Assembly (NCBI GenBank): GCA_938028725.1
Contig: CALIMH010000004.1
Coordinates: forward strand, 226,993-290,992
Origin: an uncultured Anaerolineae bacterium
Lineage (GTDB): Bacteria; Chloroflexota; Anaerolineae; J036; Brachytrichaceae
Direction of reading: 5' to 3'
Length of the DNA stretch: 64,000 nt
The number at the start of each line of letters is the position of its first letter. Within the stretch, counting starts at the first letter, position 1. Both the position numbers and the translations under genes were made by a program. The notes beneath the pieces were generated by a model. That model was given only the letters and a program-made list of their open reading frames with translations. It was not told the origin of the DNA and made no database searches. Positions 9,132 through 17,792 of this stretch are shown here, piece after piece.

Positions 9132-10406
9132 ATGCTCGACATGAACTTGCTGCGCAAAGAACCTGAAGTTGTCCGTCGCGCCTTGCAGCAACGCGGTGAA
9201 GACCCTGCCCCAGTTGACGTCATTCTGGAGTTAGACGCGCGCCGGCGCAACATCCTGGGCCGCTCTGAGCAACTGCGTGCGCTGCGCAATCAGGTGAGCA
9301 AAGAGATCGGCCGCATGGCCGACGAGGCGGCCCGCGAGGCCAAGCGCGCAGAGATGCGCCGGGTGGGCGACGAGATCGCCGCCCTGGAATCAGAGCTGCG
9401 TGAAGTGGAGACCCAGCTGGAAGCGCGCGTGTCTGAGCTGCCCAACATCCCAGACCCGCGCGCGCCGCTGGGCGCGAGCGAGGCCGATAACGTGGTTGTG
9501 CGTGAGGTGGAAGGCTCGCTGCCGTCGCCGCGCTTCACGCCGCTGCCGCATTGGGAGATCGGCACACGGTTGGGGATCATTGATTTCGAGCGCGGTGTCA
9601 AGTTGAGCGGCACGCGCTTTTACGTGCTCAACCATTGGGGCGCGCGCTTGCAACGCGGCCTGATCGCTTGGATGCTCGACCTGCGCCAACGCCAGGGATA
9701 CGAGGAGCGCTACTTGCCATTCATGGTCAAGTCGCACGTGATTTACGCCGCCGGCCAATTGCCTAAGTTCCGCGACAACTTGTACCACGACGCAGAGGAG
9801 GACTTTTGGTGGGTGCCAACTGCCGAAGTGCCGCTCACCAGCCTGCACGCGGATGAGATCCTCAGCGCCGACCAGCTGCCCCGGCTCTATGCTGCCTACA
9901 CCCCTTGCTTCCGCCGAGAGAAGATGAGCGCCGGCCGCGACGTGCGCGGCATCAAGCGCGGCCATCAGTTTGACAAGGTGGAGATGTACGCCTTCACCAA
10001 GCCAGAGGACAGCGACCACTACCACCAAAAAATGCTCGCCGACGCCGAGGAGACGCTCCAGTTGCTCGGCCTGACGTATCGCGTCAAGCTGCTGTGCACA
10101 GCAGACCTCGGTTTTGCTTCGCGCTTGACTTACGACATTGAGGTTTGGGCACCAGGAGTGCAGGAGTGGTTGGAGGTCAGCTCTGTGAGCAACGTGGGCG
10201 ACTTTCAGGCGCGGCGCGCCGGCGTCAAATTCCGCCGCGAGCCGGGCGCCAAGCCAGAGTTTGTGCACACCCTCAACGGCAGTGGCCTGGGTTTGCCGCG
10301 CACGATGATCGCGATCTTGGAAAATTACCAGCAAGCCGATGGCAGCGTGATAGTGCCGCAGGTTTTGCGACCCTACGTCGGCACCGATCGCATCAGCTCG
10401 CCCTGA
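9132..10406 (+). CDS. serS: Seryl-tRNA synthetase
   Basis: This 424-residue class II synthetase charges tRNA-Ser (and tRNA-Sec where present). The N-terminal 100 residues form the long antiparallel coiled coil that holds the tRNA extra arm, seen as a charged heptad region rich in Arg, Glu and Ala. The catalytic core shows the class II motifs: [15 protein letters not shown], then [20 protein letters not shown] (motif 2) and [17 protein letters not shown] (motif 3). The length is normal. A TACAAT box lies 22 bases upstream at 9104-9109. ATG at 9132 is used, and ATG at 9141 is an alternative. Confidence 0.97.
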   Translation: MLDMNLLRKEPEVVRRALQQRGEDPAPVDVILELDARRRNILGRSEQLRALRNQVSKEIGRMADEAAREAKRAEMRRVGDEIAALESELREVETQLEARVSELPNIPDPRAPLGASEADNVVVREVEGSLPSPRFTPLPHWEIGTRLGIIDFERGVKLSGTRFYVLNHWGARLQRGLIAWMLDLRQRQGYEERYLPFMVKSHVIYAAGQLPKFRDNLYHDAEEDFWWVPTAEVPLTSLHADEILSADQLPRLYAAYTPCFRREKMSAGRDVRGIKRGHQFDKVEMYAFTKPEDSDHYHQKMLADAEETLQLLGLTYRVKLLCTADLGFASRLTYDIEVWAPGVQEWLEVSSVSNVGDFQARRAGVKFRREPGAKPEFVHTLNGSGLGLPRTMIAILENYQQADGSVIVPQVLRPYVGTDRISSP

Positions 10407-10478
10407 GCGACAAGCGGGGTGGATGAGCGCTGTCCAAGCTGTAGCGACCTTTAATCTTGCCGTGCTTTTATCTCAGCC

Positions 10479-11246
10479 ATGAGCGCAGAACCGATCGTGC
10501 TAATCGGCGGTTTCGGGTCGCATTGGAAGGACTACCGCGCGGCAGCCCAACACTTGGCCAACGTGGCCCAGCGGCGCGTGTTCATCGCCAATCTCACCCG
10601 CTTGAGCTGGATGGTCGGCGGGCTGACCGACTACGAGGTGTTGCTGCGACGCGCCGCCGCTGCGATTCAGCATGCGCTGCAAGTGAGCGGTGCATCACGC
10701 GTCATTGTGGTGGGGCACAGTGCCGGTGGGATCATCGGCAGGGCCTACTTGGGCGACCGCGCCTGGAAGCCCCATCATCACGCTTGGCACGGCTATCGCC
10801 ACGTGTCGCACCTAATCATGGTGGGCAGCCCGCTCCAGGAGCTGAGCAGCCGTGGCTATCGGCGTGCCTCGCGCGCAGCAAGCTGGGTCGCCCGCACGTA
10901 TCCCGATGCCTACTATGCTGACCAAGGCGTGCGCTATGGCGTGGTGCGCAGCCGCTTCGTCTTCGGCAAGCGCGATGGCACACCTCTCGAGCGAATGGCG
11001 TGGGTCAACTACCGCTTCATCAGCGGCGAAGGTGAGCAGTGGGGAGATGGCGTCGTGCCAACTCAAATGAGCACGTTGCGCGGCGCTGCTTGTGTGGAGC
11101 TGGAGGGGGTGGCGCACTCACCTGCGTGGCAGCCCTGGTTCTTTGGCGATGAGGAGACTATCCGCTCCTGGTGGGAGCCGCTGATGCGCTCCGCTGAGCA
11201 AGCGGCGGCATTCCCCACGGCGCATGCCGTGGCGGGCGCCGGGTAG
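10479..11246 (+). CDS. Alpha/beta-hydrolase, lipase-like
   Basis: This 255-residue protein starts with a beta strand and oxyanion-type loop (PIVLIGGFGS). It carries the nucleophile elbow GHSAGG, with Ser near residue 83, and has LIMVGSPL after it. A late GDGVVP followed by LEGVAHSP could supply the Asp and His of the triad. This arrangement resembles lipase class 2 or PGAP1-like acylhydrolases. No signal peptide is visible, so it probably acts in the cytoplasm. The substrate is unknown. It follows serS by 72 bases and may be read from the same or its own promoter. Confidence 0.75.
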   Translation: MSAEPIVLIGGFGSHWKDYRAAAQHLANVAQRRVFIANLTRLSWMVGGLTDYEVLLRRAAAAIQHALQVSGASRVIVVGHSAGGIIGRAYLGDRAWKPHHHAWHGYRHVSHLIMVGSPLQELSSRGYRRASRAASWVARTYPDAYYADQGVRYGVVRSRFVFGKRDGTPLERMAWVNYRFISGEGEQWGDGVVPTQMSTLRGAACVELEGVAHSPAWQPWFFGDEETIRSWWEPLMRSAEQAAAFPTAHAVAGAG

Positions 11247-11312
11247 GGTTGCGTGGCCGGAACGCGACTCCCTCGGTGTCGCGGTTGCGCGTGGCGCTGC
11301 CTCCCTCCCGCT

Positions 11313-12695
11313 TTAGCTGGTGGCGCTTAGCTGGATCATGAAGCGCACGCTGGCTTCGATGCCCTTCTCGAAGCTGGCCAGCGCGAATCGCTCATTGGGC
11401 GCGTGGATGTTGTCCTCTGGCAAGCCGAACCCCATCAGCACCACCGGCTTTTGTAGGGTGTGTGCGAACTCATGCACGACCGGGATCGAACCACCCTCTA
11501 ACTCGAACAATGGCTCTGCGCCGAAGGTAGCTGTGGCCGCTTGTACGGCAGCGCGCATGGCGTGGTTGTCCAGTGGCAGCAAGGTGGGCGGTGAACCTGG
11601 GCCTATGCGCATCTCGAGCGTGACGCCAGGCGGACAGCGCTGCTCAAAAAAGCGGCGGATGGCTGCGCCGACGTGGGCCGGCTCTTGGTATGGCACAAGC
11701 CGACACGTGACTTTGGCGTGTGCCTCGGCGGGAATGATGGTCTTGATGCCAGGGCCTGTGTAGCCGCCCCACATGCCGTTGACCTCAAAAGTGGGCCGGA
11801 TGCCTCTGCGCTCCACAGGGGTGAACTCTGGCTCGCCGAAAGCCTGCAGCGCGCCGGTCTCTTTCTTGATCTCTGCTTCGCCCCAGGCGCAGCGGGCCAG
11901 TTGTGCACGCTCCGCAGCGTCCAAGGCGCGCACGCCGTCGTAGAAGCCGGGTATCAAGACGCGCCCCTCTCGATCTTTTGCTTCGGCCAACAGTTGTGCC
12001 AGCGCCATGATCGGGTTTTGCACATTGCCGCCGTAGTGGCCGGAGTGCACATCGTGCTCAAGCGCGCGGACGGTGATGTCAAGGTCGAGCAAGCCGCGCA
12101 ACCCGTAGATGATGGTGGGCTGTTGCAAGCTGCGCATAGCGCTATCGCTGATGAGCACGCAGTCGCACTTCAGCAGCTCGGGGTGTTCGCGCACGAATCG
12201 GCTCAGGTGTGTGCTGCCGATCTCCTCCTCGCCTTCGAGCAACACTTTCACGTTGATGGGCAGTGCGCCGGTGGTGCAGAGCAGGCACTCCAGCGCCTTG
12301 ATGTGCGCAAAGTGCTGGCCTTTGTTGTCGTCTGCACCGCGCGCGACGATGTAGCCCCCTCGCAGGCTTGGCTCAAATGGCGGCGTGTGCCATAGCTCCA
12401 GCGGTTCAGCCGGCTGAACGTCGTAGTGGCCATAAATCAGCACAGTGGGCGCGTGGGTGTGGGAGCTTTTCCACTCGGCGTACACCAAAGGAGCGCCCTC
12501 GGTCGTCAGCAGCTCAGCAGACAGGCCGCGCTGGCGCAGGTGCTCCACAACCCACAGAGCCGCCATCTTTACGTCGCGCTCGTGCTCGGGCTGCGCGCTC
12601 ACCGAGGGGATGGTGAGATATTCGCACAGCTCCTGCACAAATGCGTCGCGGTGTTCGCGCGCGTAGGCGAGGGCCTCTTCTAGCAAGTCGCTCAT
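11313..12695 (-). CDS. M20 family metallopeptidase (dipeptidase)
   Basis: This 460-residue protein is a two-zinc peptidase of the M20 family. Metal and catalytic residues appear in YGHYDVQP (His, Asp), ARGADDNKGQ (bridging Asp), LEGEEEIGS (general-base Glu and ligand Glu), and a late His in DNIHAPNE. The central insert after the Zn residues is the dimerisation domain. Close relatives cut dipeptides such as carnosine-type or Xaa-His substrates in the cytoplasm, and the exact substrate is not readable. It stands alone between two plus-strand genes. Confidence 0.9.
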   Translation of the reverse strand: MSDLLEEALAYAREHRDAFVQELCEYLTIPSVSAQPEHERDVKMAALWVVEHLRQRGLSAELLTTEGAPLVYAEWKSSHTHAPTVLIYGHYDVQPAEPLELWHTPPFEPSLRGGYIVARGADDNKGQHFAHIKALECLLCTTGALPINVKVLLEGEEEIGSTHLSRFVREHPELLKCDCVLISDSAMRSLQQPTIIYGLRGLLDLDITVRALEHDVHSGHYGGNVQNPIMALAQLLAEAKDREGRVLIPGFYDGVRALDAAERAQLARCAWGEAEIKKETGALQAFGEPEFTPVERRGIRPTFEVNGMWGGYTGPGIKTIIPAEAHAKVTCRLVPYQEPAHVGAAIRRFFEQRCPPGVTLEMRIGPGSPPTLLPLDNHAMRAAVQAATATFGAEPLFELEGGSIPVVHEFAHTLQKPVVLMGFGLPEDNIHAPNERFALASFEKGIEASVRFMIQLSATS

Positions 12696-12830
12696 TCCTT
12701 GCGGCGATTGTATCCTGGGGGCATCGTGGCCTGCTCCGCTCGACGGTGGAGGGGTGGGCTGAGGGCATGCGGTGAGCCGTGCGAGTATGTCTGAAGGCTC
12801 ACTCGCGTTGTTTCACACTGGTGGGAGACG

Positions 12831-13727
12831 ATGAACGGCAGTGGTGCCTCCTATCTTCGCGCGGCGCCAGCTATGTTAGGCTCGGCGTTCGCCACCGGCA
12901 GCGCGGTAGTGCTCACGCGGCTGGGCATTGCCGACATGTCGCCGTGGATGTTTGTTGCGCTGCGCATGGTGCTGGCATCGGCGATGGTGCTCGGCGTGGC
13001 AGTGGCGCTGGGACGACGTCCCCTGTTGGCATCGCGTCCTCGCTGGCCTCAGATGGGATTGCTCGGCGTGGTGAACGCTGCGCTGCCGATCGTTGCTTCG
13101 ACGCTGGCGCTGAGGTATGTGTCGAGCACAATCCTGTCGTTGCTGTTTGCGCTGATGCCATTGTTTACCTCGCTCCTCGCGCATATGGCGTTGGCCGACG
13201 AGCGGATGAGCCTCACAAAAGCAGCCGGCTTGGTGGTTGGCCTGTTCGGTGTGGCGCTGCTCCTGCTGACGGGCAGCACTGGCGTGGCGACACAAGCGTT
13301 TGATTGGCACGGCTATGCGCTGGGCTTCGCTGGCGTGTTCGGCGCAGCAATCTCAAGTGTGTACATCCGGCGGTGTTTCGCCAGCGAGGACTTGTGGGTG
13401 CTGACGGCAGTTCAGCAGGTAGCTGCTGCCGCAGTGGTGGTAGCGATCGTGGTGCTGATCGGCCAGTGGTCGCTGGCGCAGGTGTCTGTTACAACAGCTG
13501 CGCTGGTGGCTTATGTGGCTTTGATGAACTCGGTGATCAGCTTCTTCCTGTTCATGTATCTGAACCAGCGCTTCAGCGCGACAGCAGCCGCGTTGCCCTC
13601 GTATCTCATTCCGCTGGTCACCGCCGTGTTGGGCGCGGCGGTGTTGGGCGAAGTGGTGACGCTGCCGATGGTGGCAAGCGGCGCGCTGATCGTGGGCGGT
13701 CTGTGGTTGGTCAACCGCGCAGCTTAG
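12831..13727 (+). CDS. DMT superfamily (EamA) transporter
   Basis: This 298-residue integral membrane protein has about ten hydrophobic segments in two repeated halves, the EamA plan of drug/metabolite exporters. GVVNAALPIVASTLALRYV ends the first half and LNQRFSATAAALPSYLIPLV marks the second. Members export amino acids, sugars or other small metabolites; no substrate can be given. A GGGAG ribosome site lies just before ATG at 12831. Its stop codon overlaps by 4 bases the stop codon of the opposing ATP-grasp gene. Confidence 0.88.
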   Translation: MNGSGASYLRAAPAMLGSAFATGSAVVLTRLGIADMSPWMFVALRMVLASAMVLGVAVALGRRPLLASRPRWPQMGLLGVVNAALPIVASTLALRYVSSTILSLLFALMPLFTSLLAHMALADERMSLTKAAGLVVGLFGVALLLLTGSTGVATQAFDWHGYALGFAGVFGAAISSVYIRRCFASEDLWVLTAVQQVAAAAVVVAIVVLIGQWSLAQVSVTTAALVAYVALMNSVISFFLFMYLNQRFSATAAALPSYLIPLVTAVLGAAVLGEVVTLPMVASGALIVGGLWLVNRAA

Positions 13728-14638
13728 ACGTCGCGGCGGAAGGGCAGAATTTGGGGGCGCGGTTGCTGGGCCAAGCGGATGCACACATCGGCCATCTTTT
13801 CCACGCACCAGCGATGGTATTCGTAGCCGGTGGAGTTGATGTCCATGTCTGGCGCTGGGTTCATGAAGTCTATGGCGTAAGGTTCGCCGTCGCGGATCGC
13901 CCACTCGACAGTGTTCATGTCGTAGCCCAGCGCACGCATCAAGCGTAGTGAATCGGCCACGATGCGGTCGTACAGATCGTTCGGTAGATCGTGCTTGCTG
14001 TAGCGGCGCTGGGTGGGGTCGTATTTCGCTACATACACTTCTTCTTGGCCGATGCACATGCAGCGCACGTAGTTATCCCAGCGGATATACTCCTGCATCA
14101 CCATGGTGAGCAGGCCGCTTTCGTTGTAGCGCGCGAATAGCTCTTCCAGGGAATGGACGATGTTGATGTTTTTCCAGCCTCCGCCGTGGGCGTCTTTGAG
14201 CACGACGGGGAAGCCACCGAGGTATTCCACGTGCTGTTCCCACGGCACCGGATACACCAAGTTGCGCAAGCTCTCAGTGGGGACAATGCCGGGCACATAG
14301 TCCTTATTGGGCAGCACCACAGTCTTCGGGCTTTTGATGCCCAGTTGGGTGGCTAGGGAGGCCTCGAAGAACTTGTCATCCGCGCTCCACATGAAGGGGT
14401 TGTTGATCACGTATGTGCCCTGCAGCATGGCGTTTTTCAGGTAGCTGCGGTAGTAAGGCACTTCGTGAGAGATGCGGTCAACTAACACGGCATAAGGACA
14501 AGGCTCATTCATGCGCGTGCCGCCTAGCCGCGCAAACTCAGCCGTCACGCCGCAATTACGCTCGTTGACCTCTTCGATGAATGCCGGTGGCCAAGACCAC
14601 TCGCGCCCAACCAGGATGCCAATTTTGAGTTCGCTCAT
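13724..14638 (-). CDS. ATP-grasp protein (RimK-like carboxylate-amine/peptide ligase)
   Basis: This 304-residue protein shows an ATP-grasp layout. An N-terminal preATP-grasp domain is followed by VVLKDAHGGGWKNI (glycine-rich ATP loop with Lys), then the hinge VMQEYIRWD. The metal-binding end is WAIRDGEPYAIDFMNPAPDMD, holding Glu/Asp/Asn ligands. Such enzymes join a carboxylate to an amine through an acyl-phosphate. It follows an esterase gene and a subtilisin-like protease gene on the same strand, 41 bases after the esterase. AAAGGG lies in the ribosome-site region. The substrate is unknown; a peptide or amino acid conjugate is plausible. Confidence 0.8.
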   Translation of the reverse strand: MSELKIGILVGREWSWPPAFIEEVNERNCGVTAEFARLGGTRMNEPCPYAVLVDRISHEVPYYRSYLKNAMLQGTYVINNPFMWSADDKFFEASLATQLGIKSPKTVVLPNKDYVPGIVPTESLRNLVYPVPWEQHVEYLGGFPVVLKDAHGGGWKNINIVHSLEELFARYNESGLLTMVMQEYIRWDNYVRCMCIGQEEVYVAKYDPTQRRYSKHDLPNDLYDRIVADSLRLMRALGYDMNTVEWAIRDGEPYAIDFMNPAPDMDINSTGYEYHRWCVEKMADVCIRLAQQPRPQILPFRRDV

Positions 14639-14679
14639 AAGCTCTTATTTCCCTTTCGATCGCTGCAGGCAGGGGCGGT

Positions 14680-15405
14680 TCAATCGTGCCCGCCCACGTA
14701 AAGCTGCATCATGCGTTGCCAATATGGCCAGTCGTGTGCCCAGCCATCCCAGATGCGCAGGGCATTGCCAATGCCCTTGCGCCATAGAATAGCCGACAAG
14801 TGCTCCGACTCGCCGCGCAGCGGGTCATCGCGCCCGACGGCCAGGATGATGTCTATGCGCCTGAGCGCTTCTAGCCGTCCCCACTCGTGCTCGTGCTGGA
14901 TAAAGTCCATCGGGTTGTTGAAGTACACGTTGTCGTCGCTGTAGCCGTTGGTGAAGCGCTTAATGTCGTAGATGCCGCTCATGCCGATCGCGCGCCCGAC
15001 CAAGTGGGGGTATTTGAAGGCGAAACAGATAGCGTGATAAGCGCCGAAGCTGGCGCCTGCGGTGATGAGGAACGGGTTTGGGTTGATAGTGGTGCTGAGC
15101 GGCAACACCTCGTCGGTGATGTAGCGCAGGTATTGTGTTTGCCGCCAGCCACGATGGCCCGGATGGGCGCTGTGGTTGTACCAGCTCTCGTCGTCCACGC
15201 TGTCAACGCAGAATGCCTGCAACCAGCCCTGCGTGAGGTGGTGTCCGAGGCAGTGGTGGCCAAACATGCCCCGATCTTCCCACTCGTAGAAGCGACCGCG
15301 CGACGTGGGAAAGACCAGCAGCCGGGCGCCGCTGTGACCGAGGACCAGCAGCTCCATCTCGCGCCCAAGCGAGGGGCTCCACCAACGATGATATTGGCGT
15401 TGCAT
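14680..15405 (-). CDS. Esterase family alpha/beta-hydrolase
   Basis: This 241-residue protein resembles the esterase D/putative esterase family. The nucleophile is in TAGASFGAYHA (Ser near residue 119). A likely acid lies in LAVGRDDPL and a late His in WDGWAHDW. There is no signal peptide. It lies between the protease gene (12 bases upstream) and the ATP-grasp gene (41 bases downstream), so the three form one operon. I recall esterase and ATP-grasp genes of this type side by side in other bacteria, but the chemistry they share is not established by this sequence. Confidence 0.8.
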   Translation of the reverse strand: MQRQYHRWWSPSLGREMELLVLGHSGARLLVFPTSRGRFYEWEDRGMFGHHCLGHHLTQGWLQAFCVDSVDDESWYNHSAHPGHRGWRQTQYLRYITDEVLPLSTTINPNPFLITAGASFGAYHAICFAFKYPHLVGRAIGMSGIYDIKRFTNGYSDDNVYFNNPMDFIQHEHEWGRLEALRRIDIILAVGRDDPLRGESEHLSAILWRKGIGNALRIWDGWAHDWPYWQRMMQLYVGGHD

Positions 15406-15417
15406 GAGGTATCTGCG

Positions 15418-16644
15418 CTAAGTGAGCGGGTAATCTGATTCTACAAAGCGAGCCAATGCCGCAGCTATGGCCTGCCTGGCTTGAACCACGCCGGCGCCTT
15501 GTCGCTCCAGCGGCACATCATCCAACGGTTGTGCAGTCTGCATCATAATCTCCTTCACCTCGGTTGGCGAAAGCGTAGGATTTGCCTCCAGCATCTGGGC
15601 CGCTAGGGACGAGACGATCGCGGCTGCGAACGAGGTGCCATCCACGTGTTGGTAGTGGGGGTGCACCAATTTCTCCTGGTTGATGCGCTGGCGAATGGCC
15701 CGCCTGGCCATGTTTAGGTCACCTGCTGTGACTTCGCTGCCGAGCCAACGCTTGGCCATGGGGGTGTGCAGCAACCGACGCAGCGTGAGATCGTCCGCGC
15801 GCTCCAACTTCCAGAGTAAGTCGGCCTCGCGATGGGTGCGCGTGTTGGGCAGCATGGGGGCGGCCAGCCATGCTGCCGGTGCAAGCAGCTCCGGCTTCAT
15901 CACGCCATACGCGCCTCGCCCGAAGCTGGAGTGGTACATCTGCCAGCGTTGGGGAGTGAGCGTGTTGCGGTCGTCCACGCCGCCCACGGTGATCGCCGAG
16001 GCCGCGCTAGCGGGAGGGATGATGCGGCGTGTGCCGCTGTTGCCGGCAGCGCACACCACCACAATGCCTTGCTTGACCACCTCCTCCACCAGTGTGTCGA
16101 GGGGGGTTGGGCGGCCTGTGCTGGGGATATCGCCACCCACGGCGATGTTGACCACACGCACGCGGAAGCGGCTTGCGTTCTCCAGCACCCAACGTAGCCC
16201 CCGCGCGATGTCCCGCTCTGTGATGTGGGTGCTGCCCACTTGCCCCACTCGCACCAACACCACCTGCGCGTCAGGCGCTAGGCTGGTGTAGCGATACATG
16301 CTGGCGTAGCCATTGCCCGCACACACGCAACTGGTCATCGTGCCATGCCACTGGGTGACGTGCCGTGTCAAACCCGGCAACGCTGACTCGCGCGGCCGCA
16401 GCAGGCGGGCGTCCACGTGCCACAGGATGCGATTGCGTGGCCGGGTCAAGTCCGCATGGGGGTAGAAGCCGGAGTCAATCAGCGCAATGGTTACCCCTTT
16501 GCCTGTGAAGCGCGTGTCGGCCTGCATGCGCAAAGGCGTTGGCAGTGGTAGCTCGACATCCTCTAGGTCGTTGACAAAGGGCAGCATCATGTGAGAGGAC
16601 AAAGTAAGATACCACAAGGCGCCCACGCGGGGCCAATCGGGCAT
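15418..16644 (-). CDS. Subtilisin-like serine protease (S8 family)
   Basis: About 408 residues with a full S8 triad: Asp in IALIDSGFYPH, His in QWHGTMTS and Ser in DGTSFAAAIVSS. The oxyanion Asn is in CAAGNSGT. No secretion signal is seen, so it is either intracellular or released another way, and no clear propeptide is visible. The start is uncertain: ATG at 16644 is chosen, a GTG at 16665 lies upstream and further ATGs follow at MMLPF. It is the first gene of a three-gene operon with the esterase and ATP-grasp genes, and is divergent from leuB with about 50 bases between. Confidence 0.88.
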   Translation of the reverse strand: MPDWPRVGALWYLTLSSHMMLPFVNDLEDVELPLPTPLRMQADTRFTGKGVTIALIDSGFYPHADLTRPRNRILWHVDARLLRPRESALPGLTRHVTQWHGTMTSCVCAGNGYASMYRYTSLAPDAQVVLVRVGQVGSTHITERDIARGLRWVLENASRFRVRVVNIAVGGDIPSTGRPTPLDTLVEEVVKQGIVVVCAAGNSGTRRIIPPASAASAITVGGVDDRNTLTPQRWQMYHSSFGRGAYGVMKPELLAPAAWLAAPMLPNTRTHREADLLWKLERADDLTLRRLLHTPMAKRWLGSEVTAGDLNMARRAIRQRINQEKLVHPHYQHVDGTSFAAAIVSSLAAQMLEANPTLSPTEVKEIMMQTAQPLDDVPLERQGAGVVQARQAIAAALARFVESDYPLT

Positions 16645-16696
16645 GTCTGACAGGCCGCTCGCCACGCGCCTGTGAATGCGGTTTAATCAACCACCT

Positions 16697-17776
16697 ATGG
16701 TGTTACGCATCGCTGTCTTGCCTGGCGATGGCATTGGCCCGGAAGTGTGCGCTGAGGCAGTGCGCGTGTTGCAAGCCCTTAACCTCGACCTTGACATCCA
16801 CACTGCTGACGTCGGTGGCTGCGCGATTGAACGATTTGGCACGGCGCTGCCGGAACACGCGCTTCGCCTGGCGCAGGATGCAGATGCGGTCTTGTTCGGC
16901 GCGGTGGGCACACCTCGATTCGACCAAGACCCGTCGGCCACGGTGCGGCCGGAGCAGGCCATCCTTGGGCTGCGCAAAGCGTTGGACCTCTTCGCCAATC
17001 TCCGCCCAGTTCGGACGTTCGACGCGCTGCTGGATGCCTCGCCGCTGAAGCCAGAGATCGTGCGCGGCACCGATCTCATCATCCTGCGCGAGCTAACCGC
17101 CGGCGCCTATTTTGGCAAGCCACAAGGACAAGTTGGCCAACCGCCAGACCGTTCTGCTGTGGACACCACCTCTTACACCGAGGCGGAAATTCGCCGACTG
17201 CTGATCATGGCTTTCGAGCTGGCGCGCGGGCGCAAACGCAAAGTGACCCAGGCCGACAAAGCCAACGTGATGGCCACCGGCAGACTCTGGCGCGCCGTGG
17301 CCCATGAGCTGCGCGAGGAATATCCCGATGTGACCTACGAGGACATGTATGCCGACGCGTGCGCCATGCACTTGCTGCGCAATCCCCGCAACTTCGACAT
17401 CATCGCAACCGAGAACCTGTTCGGTGACATTCTGAGCGACGAGGCCTCCATGTTGGCCGGCTCGCTGGGGATGCTGCCCAGCGCATCGCTCGGCGATGCG
17501 CTCAACCGTCATGGCTATCGGCGCGGCTTGTACGAGCCGATCCACGGCGCAGCACACGACATCGCCGGCCAGGGCGTTGCTAACCCGCTTGCCATGATCC
17601 TCAGCGCAGCGATGATGCTGCGCTGGTCGTTCGGCCTAGTGGAGCAGGCCGGGCGCATCGAGCGCGCCGTCGCCCGCGCGCTGGACGACGGCTTGCGCTG
17701 CCGTGACATTGCAAGCCCTGGCACAACGGTGCTCGGCACGCGCGAGATGGCGCAAGCGGTGATAGACCGCTTGTGA
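16697..17776 (+). CDS. leuB: 3-isopropylmalate dehydrogenase
   Basis: This 359-residue enzyme oxidises and decarboxylates 3-isopropylmalate in leucine synthesis. It shows LPGDGIGPEV at the start, LRKALDLFANLRPV (substrate Arg residues), ELTAGAYFGKP, KANVMATGRLWR, and the metal-binding NLFGDILSDEAS. GLYEPIHGAAHDIAG near the end binds NAD and gives LeuB rather than isocitrate dehydrogenase identity. ATG at 16697 is chosen because homology starts at VLRIAVLPGDG. A TTTAAT box ends 9 bases before it and no ribosome site is visible. No other leu genes are near. lpd follows 16 bases later with its own -10 box. Confidence 0.95.
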   Translation: MVLRIAVLPGDGIGPEVCAEAVRVLQALNLDLDIHTADVGGCAIERFGTALPEHALRLAQDADAVLFGAVGTPRFDQDPSATVRPEQAILGLRKALDLFANLRPVRTFDALLDASPLKPEIVRGTDLIILRELTAGAYFGKPQGQVGQPPDRSAVDTTSYTEAEIRRLLIMAFELARGRKRKVTQADKANVMATGRLWRAVAHELREEYPDVTYEDMYADACAMHLLRNPRNFDIIATENLFGDILSDEASMLAGSLGMLPSASLGDALNRHGYRRGLYEPIHGAAHDIAGQGVANPLAMILSAAMMLRWSFGLVEQAGRIERAVARALDDGLRCRDIASPGTTVLGTREMAQAVIDRL

Positions 17777-17778
17777 TG

Positions 17779-17784
17779 GATAAT
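17779..17784 (+). promoter_or_regulatory. -10 box in front of lpd
   Basis: GATAAT is followed by 8 bases and then the ATG of lpd, with no Shine-Dalgarno between. This fits a leaderless transcript starting at or next to the A of ATG. Confidence 0.45.
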
Positions 17785-17792
17785 CGCAGGTC

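Noticed and set aside
11215..11232. Inverted repeat CCACGGC/GCCGTGG near the end of the lipase-like gene
   Set aside because: It lies inside the coding region, has no T-tract and is short, so it is not called a terminator.
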